NCBI GenBank assembly: GCA_030634785.1
Contig: DAOWAC010000036.1
Coordinates: 1-8,582 of the forward strand
DNA: 8,582 nt
Direction of reading: 5' to 3'
DNA from: Chloroflexota bacterium
GTDB taxonomy: Archaea > Iainarchaeota > Iainarchaeia > Iainarchaeales > GCA-2688035
Within the stretch, counting starts at the first letter, position 1, and each line of letters begins with the position of its first letter. The notes under the pieces were generated by a model. It ran no database searches. It had not been told where the DNA came from and saw only the letters and a list, made by a program, of their open reading frames with translations. This document shows positions 1 through 7,055 of this stretch, in pieces. The position numbers and the translations under genes are program-made.

Positions 1-51
1 AAGTGTTATTTTTTTTCTGTACTGCCATTCGTTGTTTACCTACCACGGATC
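1..51 (-). pseudogene. In-frame continuation of the surface protein past two stops (DUF2341-type start)
   Basis: Reading the minus strand on from the TGA at 52-54 in the same frame gives DPW, then a TAG at 40-42, then VNNEWQYRKKITL up to the window edge. Archaeal and bacterial surface proteins often have a DPWW-type turn followed by a W-x-Y-R-K-x-I-T segment, which opens the DUF2341 beta-sandwich domain. The match is in frame with the upstream protein and correctly spaced. The piece is therefore best read as the continuation of the gene at 52-768, interrupted by two stop codons, rather than as an unrelated tail. Both stops are one base from a plausible sense codon (TGA from TTA, TAG from TGG). 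The alternatives are sequencing error near a contig end, true decay, or read-through. The domain itself lies outside the window. Confidence 0.55.
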
Positions 52-768
52 TCAAATCCATTCTTGTGTGCAGGTGTTTGTTATAAGGCAGTCTGGTGTT
101 CCTTGAATTAATCCAAGTGTCCACTTGCCTGTGTTTTTTGGTACTGTGTATTTGATTTCCCAGTTTGCTGTTTCTCCTGCAGTGATATTGAATTGGTCAC
201 TGTAATAATACCAAACTGTTTCATTGTTTATTGTTGTTTCACCTATTTCATAGAAGCCGTTGTTTTGCCATTTGTTTCCTGAAGCAAGTGTTTTTTCATC
301 CCAGTAAAAGCATTGTCCTTCAGTGCATTCTGAAAAACTTTTTACTTCGTGTTGCCATATTAAAATCTTTTCAACGATTCCGTTTGTGTCATCGGCATAG
401 TAAACACTTGCAATGTATGGGTTAATTGTATTATTACTTTCTATATAGCTCCAGTTGTATTTTTGGTCAAATGCTTCGTTGTATTCTGCCAATTCATATA
501 TTGGTACTGCCCATTTTTGGAGGGTTATTTTGGGTTTGCCTGAAAAGTAATAAACTGCTCTTACGTTTGTGAGGTCCTGTATTCCTGTGTTTTCGAAAGA
601 GAATTCCTGTCTGTATTTTTTAACAGGTGAAGTAGCAGTATGCGGAGTAACCTCTATTCTTACACCGTTTGCTTCCTCTATTGCAGTATCTCCCTCAATT
701 GTAAAACAAAATCCGTTTGCTGAAAATAGTATTAATCCGATTAGGCAAACTAAAATTATATGTTTCAT
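52..768 (-). CDS. Secreted cell-surface protein, N-terminal part of a likely larger DUF2341-type protein
   Basis: This 238-residue product starts with a Sec signal peptide: Lys2, a hydrophobic stretch at about 4-16, and likely cleavage around 20-24. The rest is soluble and rich in beta-type, aromatic and Asn/Thr residues. Four N-glycosylation sequons are visible (N105-W-S, N112-N-T, N182-E-T, N194-I-T). So are two cysteine pairs, C148/C153 and C227/C233, that could form disulfides outside the cell. I recognise no catalytic motif. The C-terminal segment W216-T-L-G-L...T-P-D-C is the kind of strand that leads into a DPWW-type junction in archaeal surface proteins, and that junction follows in frame after the TGA stop. 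The gene lies last in the minus-strand series with its own TATA box. It may be a substrate of the glycosylation genes upstream, which is inference from the sequons and position only. Whether the short form is functional or a truncated pseudogene is open. Confidence 0.7.
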   Translation of the reverse strand: MKHIILVCLIGLILFSANGFCFTIEGDTAIEEANGVRIEVTPHTATSPVKKYRQEFSFENTGIQDLTNVRAVYYFSGKPKITLQKWAVPIYELAEYNEAFDQKYNWSYIESNNTINPYIASVYYADDTNGIVEKILIWQHEVKSFSECTEGQCFYWDEKTLASGNKWQNNGFYEIGETTINNETVWYYYSDQFNITAGETANWEIKYTVPKNTGKWTLGLIQGTPDCLITNTCTQEWI

Positions 769-804
769 TTATTTATCAATCCCCATTAAATTCGAGTTGG
801 AACT

Positions 805-813
805 ATATAAAAA
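805..813 (-). promoter_or_regulatory. TATA box of the surface protein gene
   Basis: The minus strand reads TTTTATATA here, close to the archaeal box A consensus. Transcription would start about 25 bases downstream, near 780-785, leaving a leader of roughly 12-17 bases before the ATG at 768. The ribosome site in this leader is weak (GGATTGAT). The 69-base gap after the GT-C gene and this box suggest the surface protein can be transcribed separately from the glycan genes. Confidence 0.5.
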
Positions 814-837
814 GGTCTATTTTTAGTCAAATCGGGA

Positions 838-2079
838 TTAAACAGGAATCGCCCACACTATATCGGGCAAAACAGTGTTGTGGAATACTAGTACAATGAT
901 GTCTAATACAAGCATTGTTAATAGCACAAACCAGATTAGGTAAGGTGCTTTCTTTGGCTGTTTAATTAGTTTCATAAACTTTTGTAGTCCGAGGATGAAG
1001 AAAATTACAATTATGCTCAATGTAGGGTAAAGCCATCTGCCCTCAGGCCACCAGCCGGAAAGGTTTACATAAGTGATTCCTGCAAGGTTTAAGAGGACTC
1101 CAAGCAAAAGAATGGTCGCTGTGAGTTTTCTTTTAATGCCCCAGTCTCGGTCAAGCAACAACTTTGCAAAGCCGACGACTGCTGCAAGGGAAATAGCTGC
1201 ATAAAAAGCAAAAAACAAATATCTTACGTCAGGAATTGTTGCAACAGCATATTCTTGTAGCCAAAAGCTAGGGAAAAGATGCGTTGTGTAATAAACAAAC
1301 CACTCCCAATTGATTACCATCATGTTCCTTAAATGACTGGGGATAATGCTGCCGCTCAAAGCAAGGTTTCTGAAAATGATTGGAACGGCAAGCAAAGGTG
1401 TAAGGCATGCAATGATTCTTTTTGCAATGTTTTCCTTTCCCCCAAACAAAAGAATTAATGCGGTTGGAATGAAGATTGCAAGCAGGCTCAATGCATTGAA
1501 TTTTGTAAGAATCGCTGCTGCAATAAGGAGACCGGCAAGGGCAAGGTCAAGAGCCTTTTTGTTCTGAAGTGCGGCAATGCAAAAATATATTGCGGCGGTG
1601 CAAAAAACCCATGATAATGCGTCATTTCCCAAAACACTGGTTGCAATTATATTTGTAGGAAGCAAGGCAACAAACAATGCGCTTGCGATAGCAATGTTTT
1701 TTCCAAAAGAAAGCTTTTTTGCAATGAAGTATGTTAGAGGAATGCAGAGTGTTCCAAGCAAGACCGAGAATAATCTGAGAAAGTGAACGATTGCTTCATT
1801 GCTCTGGTTTGCAACAAGATTGTAAAAAGGTGCCATTGTCATATAATACAGGGGAGGCTGGTGAATGCTTTCAACATAAATGCTTCTAAGAGTTTCCTCA
1901 GTAAGAGGAATCATTGGAAGCTCTTTATTTTCTCCAATATACTGAATAAAGAAAAAATGCGAACCTTCCTCTGCTCCAGACCAGGTTGGATACAAGGCGC
2001 TGCCAGCAAGTCTTAATCCAAGTCCAAGCAGGATGATTAATACAAGAATTTTTACTTCTTTTCTGTCTTTTAATCTCAT
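838..2079 (-). CDS. GT-C membrane glycosyltransferase (GT39/PMT_2, ArnT-like)
   Basis: The 413-residue protein is polytopic, with about 11 hydrophobic segments starting at residues 10-28. GT-C enzymes take a sugar from a polyprenyl (dolichyl) phosphate carrier and attach it to an acceptor on the outer face of the membrane. The first extracellular loop holds the acidic pair in A36-E-E-G-S-H, where family members usually have a D/E-E motif needed for catalysis. Other typical signs are H73-Q-P-P-L-Y-Y, G151-N-D-A-L, and the late P345-E-G-R-W-L-Y-P motif, which resembles the RYLYP stretch of GT39 and DUF2142-type proteins. It lacks the large soluble C-terminal domain of ArnT and ends after a last helix at about 380-400. 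It follows the flippase-like gene by 34 bases with a clear ribosome site. This fits use of the lipid-linked sugar made by the GT2 gene two places upstream. Donor and acceptor cannot be read from sequence. Confidence 0.8.
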   Translation of the reverse strand: MRLKDRKEVKILVLIILLGLGLRLAGSALYPTWSGAEEGSHFFFIQYIGENKELPMIPLTEETLRSIYVESIHQPPLYYMTMAPFYNLVANQSNEAIVHFLRLFSVLLGTLCIPLTYFIAKKLSFGKNIAIASALFVALLPTNIIATSVLGNDALSWVFCTAAIYFCIAALQNKKALDLALAGLLIAAAILTKFNALSLLAIFIPTALILLFGGKENIAKRIIACLTPLLAVPIIFRNLALSGSIIPSHLRNMMVINWEWFVYYTTHLFPSFWLQEYAVATIPDVRYLFFAFYAAISLAAVVGFAKLLLDRDWGIKRKLTATILLLGVLLNLAGITYVNLSGWWPEGRWLYPTLSIIVIFFILGLQKFMKLIKQPKKAPYLIWFVLLTMLVLDIIVLVFHNTVLPDIVWAIPV

Positions 2080-2086
2080 AAAAAAA

Positions 2087-2093
2087 CACCTTT
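2087..2093 (-). promoter_or_regulatory. Ribosome binding site AAAGGTG of the GT-C gene
   Basis: AAAGGTG lies seven bases before the ATG at 2079 and matches the archaeal anti-Shine-Dalgarno. The same AAAGGTG core precedes the genes starting at 3816 and 5924, which supports all three starts. Confidence 0.75.
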
Positions 2094-2113
2094 GCGCAAA
2101 TGTTTAATATCTA

Positions 2114-3082
2114 TTACACGTCTTTTAATTCTTTAATTGGCTCATTGCTAAAGAACACAAAGCCAAGTGCTGCATTTAGCAAATATCCTGTTGCAAACAG
2201 CAGTACTGAAAAGGCAACTGCTTGCGGTGCAGTAACTCCGAAAATTCCCAAAAGCAAAATGCAAACTGCGTCTCTTGTTCCGATTCCTGAAAAAGAAATT
2301 GGAAGCAATTCAATTGTAATAATTGCAGGAAGCAGGATAAACATAAAATAAAACGGAACTGTAAAAATGTTTAGTGAAAGCAGATAAAAATAAAATGCAA
2401 AAACTGTTACCACCCAAATCAGGATTCCGCAAATGACTGCAATTGCAAGTTCTTTTTTGTTTTTTATTGCTTTGCCAAGAGCTGAATAAAAATCATTAAA
2501 GCCCATTCTTGCTTTGTGTTTCATTCTTTTTGGCACAATTATGTTAAAAATTGGCTTTAGGAATTTTTTTGCAATATTTTTTCTGGAAGCAAGAACTACA
2601 GCTATAATAAACAATACAAGTACTATTGCAATTGCTTCAATTGGCAAAATACTTGTTTCAATTGTAAGAGAAAGAAATATTGCTGCTCCAAATCCTGTTG
2701 CAAGCAGAATTACTAAATCTATTGCTCTGTCAACAACCACTGTTGAAAGGCTTTTTCCAAGAGAATGAATTTTTTTGTTTGCATAAAAGGCTCTTGCAAG
2801 CTCTCCGATTTTTCCAGGAGTAACCATGCTTAGGAAAAATCCAATTCTTGTATATTTTATGCTGTTGGAAAGTGAAATGTTTTCATTGTGTGCCTTTACT
2901 ACAAATGTGTATTTGATTCCTTTTATAATAATTGAAACAATTTCAAGCAGTAATGCTATTGCAAAAATTGCAAGGTTTATTTTAAGCAGTGTCTGAAAAA
3001 GTTCTCCAATGTTAATTGAAGTTAGAATAAATGCAAGAAGTATCAGACCGATAATTCCCATATGCCATTTTTTTATTTTCAT
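2114..3082 (-). CDS. Flippase-like integral membrane protein (UPF0104/LPG synthase TM family, AglD C-terminal type)
   Basis: The 322-residue protein has about eight membrane segments and the conserved motifs of the lysylphosphatidylglycerol-synthase transmembrane family (TIGR00374). These are T88-P-G-K-I-G-E-L-A-R-A in the loop after the third helix, V115-V-V-D-R-A-I-D, and P261-I-S-F-S-G-I-G-T-R-D. In Haloferax, AglD carries this domain fused behind a GT2 sugar transferase. Here it is a separate gene whose ATG (3082-3080) overlaps the TGA of the GT2 gene (3081-3079) as ATGA. That implies translational coupling and a shared job, probably in handling or moving lipid-linked sugar across the membrane. 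A GGAG about 12 bases upstream, inside the preceding gene, may help initiation. It lacks the soluble aminoacyl-transfer domain of MprF, so lysyl-lipid synthesis is unlikely. Confidence 0.85.
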   Translation of the reverse strand: MKIKKWHMGIIGLILLAFILTSINIGELFQTLLKINLAIFAIALLLEIVSIIIKGIKYTFVVKAHNENISLSNSIKYTRIGFFLSMVTPGKIGELARAFYANKKIHSLGKSLSTVVVDRAIDLVILLATGFGAAIFLSLTIETSILPIEAIAIVLVLFIIAVVLASRKNIAKKFLKPIFNIIVPKRMKHKARMGFNDFYSALGKAIKNKKELAIAVICGILIWVVTVFAFYFYLLSLNIFTVPFYFMFILLPAIITIELLPISFSGIGTRDAVCILLLGIFGVTAPQAVAFSVLLFATGYLLNAALGFVFFSNEPIKELKDV

Positions 3083-3816
3083 TTTTTTCTATTCTCCGCT
3101 GACCGTTTTTTGTCTTCTTTTCTAATTTTTTTCTTAAGCCATGCAATGTCACTAATTGTTTCAAAAACAAGCTTTGATGTAACCTTTGAGGTTCCCAAAG
3201 GTCTTTCAAAATGACTTACCGGCACTTCTCCAATCAAAAAACCTTTCTTTCTTGCTTTTGCAAGAATTTCAAGGTCTACAATAAACCCAGTTGATTCAAT
3301 TTCTATTTCATCAAGAGCTTTTTTGCTAAAAAGTTTAAAAGCACAGTCAACATCCTTAAGGTTTAGGCTAAATAATACATTTACAAATCTGTTATAAGCC
3401 CATGAAATAAGAAGTCTGTGCGGGGCATCGTGTCTTTTTGCACGATAACCTGCTACAATGTCAAAATCTTTTGCCCTGCCAAGCAATAATGGAAGCTCAC
3501 TTACGTCAAACTGCAAATCTGCATCTGTGTAAAACACAAGTGGATATTTTGCAGCTTTAAATCCTGTTTTAAGTGCTTTTGCATAGCAGAGATTTTTTTT
3601 ATGAGTTAGTATTTTCAAAACGCCCTTGTGTTTTTTTGCAAGCTTGCTGAGTATTTTTGGCGTATTATCTTTACTGCCGTCGTCAACTACAATTATTTCG
3701 AACTTTTTTAAGTTCATCTTTTTTACGGCCTTAAATGTGGTTTCAACTGTTTTCTCAATAATTTCTTCCTCATTGTATGCTGGAAAAACAATTGAAACTG
3801 AGTAATTTCTCTTCAT
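3079..3816 (-). CDS. Dolichyl-phosphate sugar synthase-like GT2 glycosyltransferase (DPM1/AglD N-terminal type)
   Basis: This GT2 enzyme likely transfers a sugar from a nucleotide donor to dolichyl phosphate on the cytoplasmic face. The 245 residues form a GT-A fold. The signs are F11-P-A-Y-N-E-E at the first strand, V44-D-D-G-S-K-D-N-T for nucleotide binding, the metal-binding D98-A-D in a T-D-A-D-L-Q-F context, D155-V-D-C-A-F-K-L-F, and H202-F-E-R-P-L-G-T-S-K. The last resembles the R-x-x-G-x-S-K motif near the lipid-phosphate site of dolichyl-phosphate mannose synthases. The tail, about 228-245, is very basic and could lie against the membrane. There is no membrane helix of its own. The stop overlaps the flippase-like gene, so the two together rebuild the two-domain AglD layout. 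Mannose, glucose or another sugar is possible; the motifs do not decide. Confidence 0.85.
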   Translation of the reverse strand: MKRNYSVSIVFPAYNEEEIIEKTVETTFKAVKKMNLKKFEIIVVDDGSKDNTPKILSKLAKKHKGVLKILTHKKNLCYAKALKTGFKAAKYPLVFYTDADLQFDVSELPLLLGRAKDFDIVAGYRAKRHDAPHRLLISWAYNRFVNVLFSLNLKDVDCAFKLFSKKALDEIEIESTGFIVDLEILAKARKKGFLIGEVPVSHFERPLGTSKVTSKLVFETISDIAWLKKKIRKEDKKRSAENRKK

Positions 3817-3821
3817 TAAAA

Positions 3822-3828
3822 CACCTTT
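3822..3828 (-). promoter_or_regulatory. Ribosome binding site AAAGGTG of the dolichyl-phosphate sugar synthase gene
   Basis: AAAGGTG stands five bases before the ATG at 3816 and supports that start. The 67-base gap before it (3817-3883) shows no convincing TATA box, so co-transcription with the upstream GT2 gene is likely. Confidence 0.7.
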
Positions 3829-3883
3829 TTCAAATTCTTTCTTTACACCTGTTTTGAATCAAAAACTGTTATTAAGGATAACG

Positions 3884-4774
3884 TTAAATGAGAAGCTTTC
3901 TGAATTTAATGCTTCCAATTAATCTGAAAAACTTTATTGCAAAAACGTAAACCATCCCGCAAAAAATTATTGCAAACGCATGCAATGGGCTTTTGTTTTC
4001 AATCAAAATAAGCCCTCTTGGAGAACAGAGTTTTAGCTTTTTACTGCTTCCTGCCCATCTGTTAACCACAACATTAAAATCTGATTTAGGGCTTACAACA
4101 AAACCAAGTTTTACATTCAAAAACTTTCCTGCAAGCTTTGGATGCTTTTTGTAAAGCAGCACATCGTTTTGGTGGTAGTGGAGTCTTTTCCAGACATATT
4201 TTATCCATTGCTTTTTTCCTTTTGGGGCAATTTCTTTGTGGTCGTGAACATAATCTGCTTTCACAACCTTGTATTTCCAACCTTGGTCCATTATCTTAAA
4301 GGTCAGGTCGGTATCTTCCCTGTAATAAAAGTAACGCTTGTCATATCCACCAACTTTGTCAAGAATTTCTTTTCTAAAAGCTGTTGAGGTTCCGCCAAAG
4401 CTTCCAAAACTGCTTACAACGCCAACTTTTTCGTTCTCAAATCCTTTTAGTAAATCTCGCAGCCATGTTTTGCTTGGAATGCAGTCATGGTCCATGTTTA
4501 CAACAATTGGAAATTTTGCAAGTTTAATTCCCTCATTTCTTGCCCTGCAAACTCCTTTGTTTCCGCCATACTCTATTATAATTATCTTTTTGTTTTTTCC
4601 AAATTTATTATGTAGCATTTTAATTGTGCCGTCCTTGCTTCCATCATCCACAACGATTATTTCGAACTCGTTTGGATAATCAAGTATTAGCATTGCATCT
4701 AAAACTTTTTCAAGAACTATTTTGTTATTAAACGAGGCGATTACAATGCTTGCTTTTGGAAATTGAACTATCAT
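3884..4774 (-). CDS. Family 2 glycosyltransferase with C-terminal membrane anchor
   Basis: This is a GT-A type transferase of 296 residues. Numbering from the chosen ATG, it has A8-S-I-V-I-A-S-F-N-N at the first strand, V42-D-D-G-S-K-D-G-T, the metal-binding D95-H-D, G127-G-T-S-T-A-F-R-K, and Y151-R-E-D-T-D-L, where the acidic pair is the usual catalytic-base position of inverting GT2 enzymes. A hydrophobic segment at about 264-282 likely anchors the C-terminus. The overall form resembles rhamnosyl- and galactosyl-transferases that extend surface glycans, but the sugar cannot be fixed. The frame is open up to a TTG at 4816. I prefer the ATG at 4774 because GT2 proteins normally begin just before the first strand and an AGTGAG stands a few bases upstream. 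It begins 34 bases after the epimerase stop, consistent with one transcript and with use of the epimerase's product sugar. Confidence 0.8.
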   Translation of the reverse strand: MIVQFPKASIVIASFNNKIVLEKVLDAMLILDYPNEFEIIVVDDGSKDGTIKMLHNKFGKNKKIIIIEYGGNKGVCRARNEGIKLAKFPIVVNMDHDCIPSKTWLRDLLKGFENEKVGVVSSFGSFGGTSTAFRKEILDKVGGYDKRYFYYREDTDLTFKIMDQGWKYKVVKADYVHDHKEIAPKGKKQWIKYVWKRLHYHQNDVLLYKKHPKLAGKFLNVKLGFVVSPKSDFNVVVNRWAGSSKKLKLCSPRGLILIENKSPLHAFAIIFCGMVYVFAIKFFRLIGSIKFRKLLI

Positions 4775-4808
4775 GAACTCACTATTCAGATAAAAATTTG
4801 GGTAATTA

Positions 4809-5924
4809 CTAAACAAGGCCTTTTTTCTTCAATTCTTCTGCAGCCTGCTCAAACTTGTCTTCAGCCTTTACGTTCTGGCTCCATTCAATTATTTCCTTCA
4901 TTCCTTTCTCGAAAGAAATACTTGGAGCAAAGTCAAGCTTGCTTTTGATTTTTGAAATGTCAGCAAAGCAATGTCTTACATCTCCTTTCCTAAACTTGTT
5001 TGTTATTTCTGGCTTTAAATCTGAACCATAAAGTTTTGCAATTGTTTCAGCAACTCCCTTTATTGAAATAGGGTTTTGGCTTCCAACATTTAAAACTTCA
5101 TAGTTTGCTGCATTGCTTTCCATTGCAAGTAAATTTGCCTTTGCAATATCATGCACTGAAATAAAGTCACGGCTTTGAATCCCGTCCTCATAAATGACTG
5201 GAGCGTGCCCGTTCTTTATTCTGCTCATAAAAATTGCAGCAACTCCTGTGTAGGGATTACTAAGGCTTTGTCTTGGTCCAAATACATTAAAGTAACGCAA
5301 TGCAACTGCTTTGATGCCATAAGCCTTGCCTATCATTAGTACAAGTTCTTCCTGGTCTTTCTTTGTTAAAGCATAAACACTGTTGCAGTCCAAATGTTTT
5401 GTTTCAGGGGTTGGAACTGGCTTTAATTCCTGTTTGCATTCTGGACAAAATTGTTCAAATTTTCCTTCTGCCATTTGTTTTTCAGGTCTTAAAGAGGGTT
5501 CAACAAGTCCGCATTTTTCGCATTTGTAAAGCCCTTCGCCGTACTCACTCATTGAAGCGGCAACCATCATTTTTTTTACATCATGCTCTTCATTTGCAAG
5601 GAACTCTAAAATATTTGATGTTCCCTTTGTGTTTACATCAACATAATAGTTCAATTCATACATGCTTTGACCAACGCCAACAGCAGCAGCTTCATGGAAC
5701 AATACTTCAACATCTTCCATGGCTTTTTTTACATCATCCTTGTTCCTAACATCACCTTTAATAAATTCTGCTTTTTTATTAAGCCAGTTAGGTGTTTCTC
5801 CTGTTGGATGCACCTGTTTGTCTAAATTGTCAAGAATTCTTACATCGTGTCCTTTTTCTACAAGTTCATCAACAATAAACGAACCAATAAATCCTGCTCC
5901 GCCTGTTACTAAAACCTTTGCCAT
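4809..5924 (-). CDS. Zinc-ribbon-containing SDR sugar epimerase, dTDP-L-rhamnose 4-epimerase (WbiB)-like
   Basis: This is an extended short-chain dehydrogenase acting on a nucleotide sugar in the cytoplasm. The 371 residues show the NAD-binding G8-G-A-G-F-I-G, the catalytic S124/S126 region in A-A-S-M-S-E-Y-G-E-G, Y184-x-x-x-K188, and R210-Y-F-N-V-F-G-P-R-Q, where substrate binding begins. Between the active serine and tyrosine is an insertion with C135-x-x-C138 and C160-x-x-C163, a likely zinc ribbon. From memory, the bacterial WbiB family (dTDP-L-rhamnose to dTDP-6-deoxy-L-talose) has the same YGEGLY...C-P-x-C insertion, the P-T-P-E...S-V-Y-A-L-T-K run, S-L-S-N-P-Y-T-G-V-A-A-I-F, and a closing E-L-x-x-x-G-L. 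This one carries all of them. Plain GalE and UDP-glucuronate epimerases lack the ribbon. No dTDP-rhamnose biosynthesis genes lie in the window, so the exact substrate remains inferred. The stop is a tandem TAG-TAA (4811-4806). Confidence 0.8.
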   Translation of the reverse strand: MAKVLVTGGAGFIGSFIVDELVEKGHDVRILDNLDKQVHPTGETPNWLNKKAEFIKGDVRNKDDVKKAMEDVEVLFHEAAAVGVGQSMYELNYYVDVNTKGTSNILEFLANEEHDVKKMMVAASMSEYGEGLYKCEKCGLVEPSLRPEKQMAEGKFEQFCPECKQELKPVPTPETKHLDCNSVYALTKKDQEELVLMIGKAYGIKAVALRYFNVFGPRQSLSNPYTGVAAIFMSRIKNGHAPVIYEDGIQSRDFISVHDIAKANLLAMESNAANYEVLNVGSQNPISIKGVAETIAKLYGSDLKPEITNKFRKGDVRHCFADISKIKSKLDFAPSISFEKGMKEIIEWSQNVKAEDKFEQAAEELKKKGLV

Positions 5925-5927
5925 TTT

Positions 5928-5936
5928 ATCACCTTT
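5928..5936 (-). promoter_or_regulatory. Ribosome binding site AAAGGTGAT of the epimerase gene
   Basis: This is the best match in the window to the archaeal Shine-Dalgarno (GGTGAT). It lies a few bases before the ATG at 5924 and fixes that start. It is one of the arguments for an archaeal host. Confidence 0.8.
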
Positions 5937-5960
5937 TCTAAATTAATTATTCTTGCTTCC

Positions 5961-5970
5961 TTTTTTAAAC
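5961..5970 (-). promoter_or_regulatory. Possible TATA box before the epimerase gene
   Basis: The minus strand reads GTTTAAAAAA here. A start site about 25 bases on would give a leader of about 15 bases carrying the AAAGGTGAT site. It is a weak, A-rich match in a 65-base gap, so read-through from the radical SAM gene is equally possible. Confidence 0.3.
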
Positions 5971-5989
5971 ATTCTTGTATCGCCATTTT

Positions 5990-7045
5990 TTAATCAATAA
6001 AACCTGTTCTAATGCAGTTGTCACAAACTGTTTTGCCATTTGGCTTGCCTTTTGCAACAGCATCTCTTGCAGCAATATATTTTTCATTATTCCAAACAGA
6101 TTTAAATCCTTGTTCAAATGCGTTTCCAAAATCAAATTTTTCCTGATAGCAACTGCAGCAAGGACTTACACTTCCATTCCAATTTACTACACTTGTAAAC
6201 CAAAGAAAATGGCAGTATTTTTTCTTAAGCTTCCTTTGCTTTTTTTTGTAATCGTATCTGCTAAGTTTTTCATTTTCAGGAAGCCATTTTTGCATGCTTT
6301 CAACCTTTTCCTTATCAGGTGTAAAAAGTTCTTTGCCCATATCACTTCTCATCATTCCAATAACAAGCCTGTTAACTCCTAACTCTTCCTTGGTTCTTTC
6401 AAGTACTGGCAATTGCTTTTCATTATGCTTGCCAACCAAAAACTGCCAAACTATTTCAGGACTTTTTGACTTAAGCTCGTTCTTTTTTCTTACCACTAGC
6501 TTTATGTTGTTCATAACTGTTGCAAGATTTCCTTTTTTTCTGTATTTTTCATAAATTTCCTGTGTAATTCCATCCATTGAAACATACAAAATATCAAGTC
6601 CTGTTTTGACAAGGTTTTCTGCATCTTTTTCTGAAAGCTTAACATTCAAGTTTGTGTTAACGCTTGTTTTGATTCTTTTCTTATGAGTATATTCAACCAT
6701 TTTTATCAAATCAGGATTGAGAAATGGTTCGCCCCAATTATTCAGGTCGGCTTCGTAAAGAAAAGGTGCCATTTCATCCAAAAGCTTTTTGAATTTATCA
6801 AAAGGCATCTTTCCCAAAGTTCTTCCGCTTGACCCTTGTCCTGTTGGACACAAAGGACATCTTAATTGACAGATGCTACTTGGGTCAAAGCTTAATTTCA
6901 AAGGCAATCCTACAATTTTGCTGTTTTTAAACAAACCAAATTGGGTAAACAACAGCATTGAATTTACAAATTTTCTAAAACCAAAATATCGCGTAAACAC
7001 AAACCTGTGCAAAGACCGTTTTGCCTGAAACAAGTAATAATTCAA
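5990..7045 (-). CDS. Radical SAM protein with SPASM-type C-terminal domain
   Basis: The 351-residue enzyme has the radical SAM cluster motif C59-x3-C63-x2-C66 (in S-I-C-Q-L-R-C-P-L-C-P-T-G). Next come N103-W-G-E-P, which contacts the amino group of SAM, and the barrel strands V128-N-T-N and V155-S-M-D-G. The C-terminal part holds C278, C296-C297-S-C299 and C341-x-x-C344, matching SPASM-type auxiliary iron-sulfur cluster binding. Such proteins cut SAM to a 5'-deoxyadenosyl radical. Relatives are common in archaeal and bacterial surface-glycan clusters, where their substrates are mostly unknown. The start is a TTG at 7045, preceded at five bases by GCTGAT (5 of 6 to GGTGAT). The next ATG (residue 30) has no ribosome site and would drop the basic N-terminal stretch that I recall in relatives. 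It is the first gene of the minus-strand series. A sugar- or lipid-modifying role is inference from context; no peptide substrate gene is visible. Confidence 0.8.
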   Translation of the reverse strand: MNYYLFQAKRSLHRFVFTRYFGFRKFVNSMLLFTQFGLFKNSKIVGLPLKLSFDPSSICQLRCPLCPTGQGSSGRTLGKMPFDKFKKLLDEMAPFLYEADLNNWGEPFLNPDLIKMVEYTHKKRIKTSVNTNLNVKLSEKDAENLVKTGLDILYVSMDGITQEIYEKYRKKGNLATVMNNIKLVVRKKNELKSKSPEIVWQFLVGKHNEKQLPVLERTKEELGVNRLVIGMMRSDMGKELFTPDKEKVESMQKWLPENEKLSRYDYKKKQRKLKKKYCHFLWFTSVVNWNGSVSPCCSCYQEKFDFGNAFEQGFKSVWNNEKYIAARDAVAKGKPNGKTVCDNCIRTGFID

Positions 7046-7055
7046 ATATAATCAG

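Noticed and set aside
770..842. Inverted AATCCC / GGGATT words in the gap before the surface protein gene
   Set aside because: The arms are six bases with a loop of more than 50, expected by chance, and not shaped like a terminator.
4338..4679. Plus-strand open frame of 113 codons
   Set aside because: It is an antisense shadow of the GT2 gene: it lies wholly over conserved GT2 motifs on the other strand and has low-complexity composition. The same applies to 5363-5749 and 5975-6382.
4775..4816. Longer N-terminus of the GT2 gene from the TTG at 4816
   Set aside because: It would add 14 residues without homology to GT2 proteins and would nearly abut the epimerase stop. The ATG at 4774 starts where the family normally begins.
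5909..5986. A 25-codon open frame (ATG at 5986, TAG ending at 5909, minus strand) overlapping the epimerase start
   Set aside because: It has no ribosome site of its own, and its 3' part is simply the ribosome site and first codons of the epimerase in another frame. A leader peptide cannot be excluded but nothing supports it.
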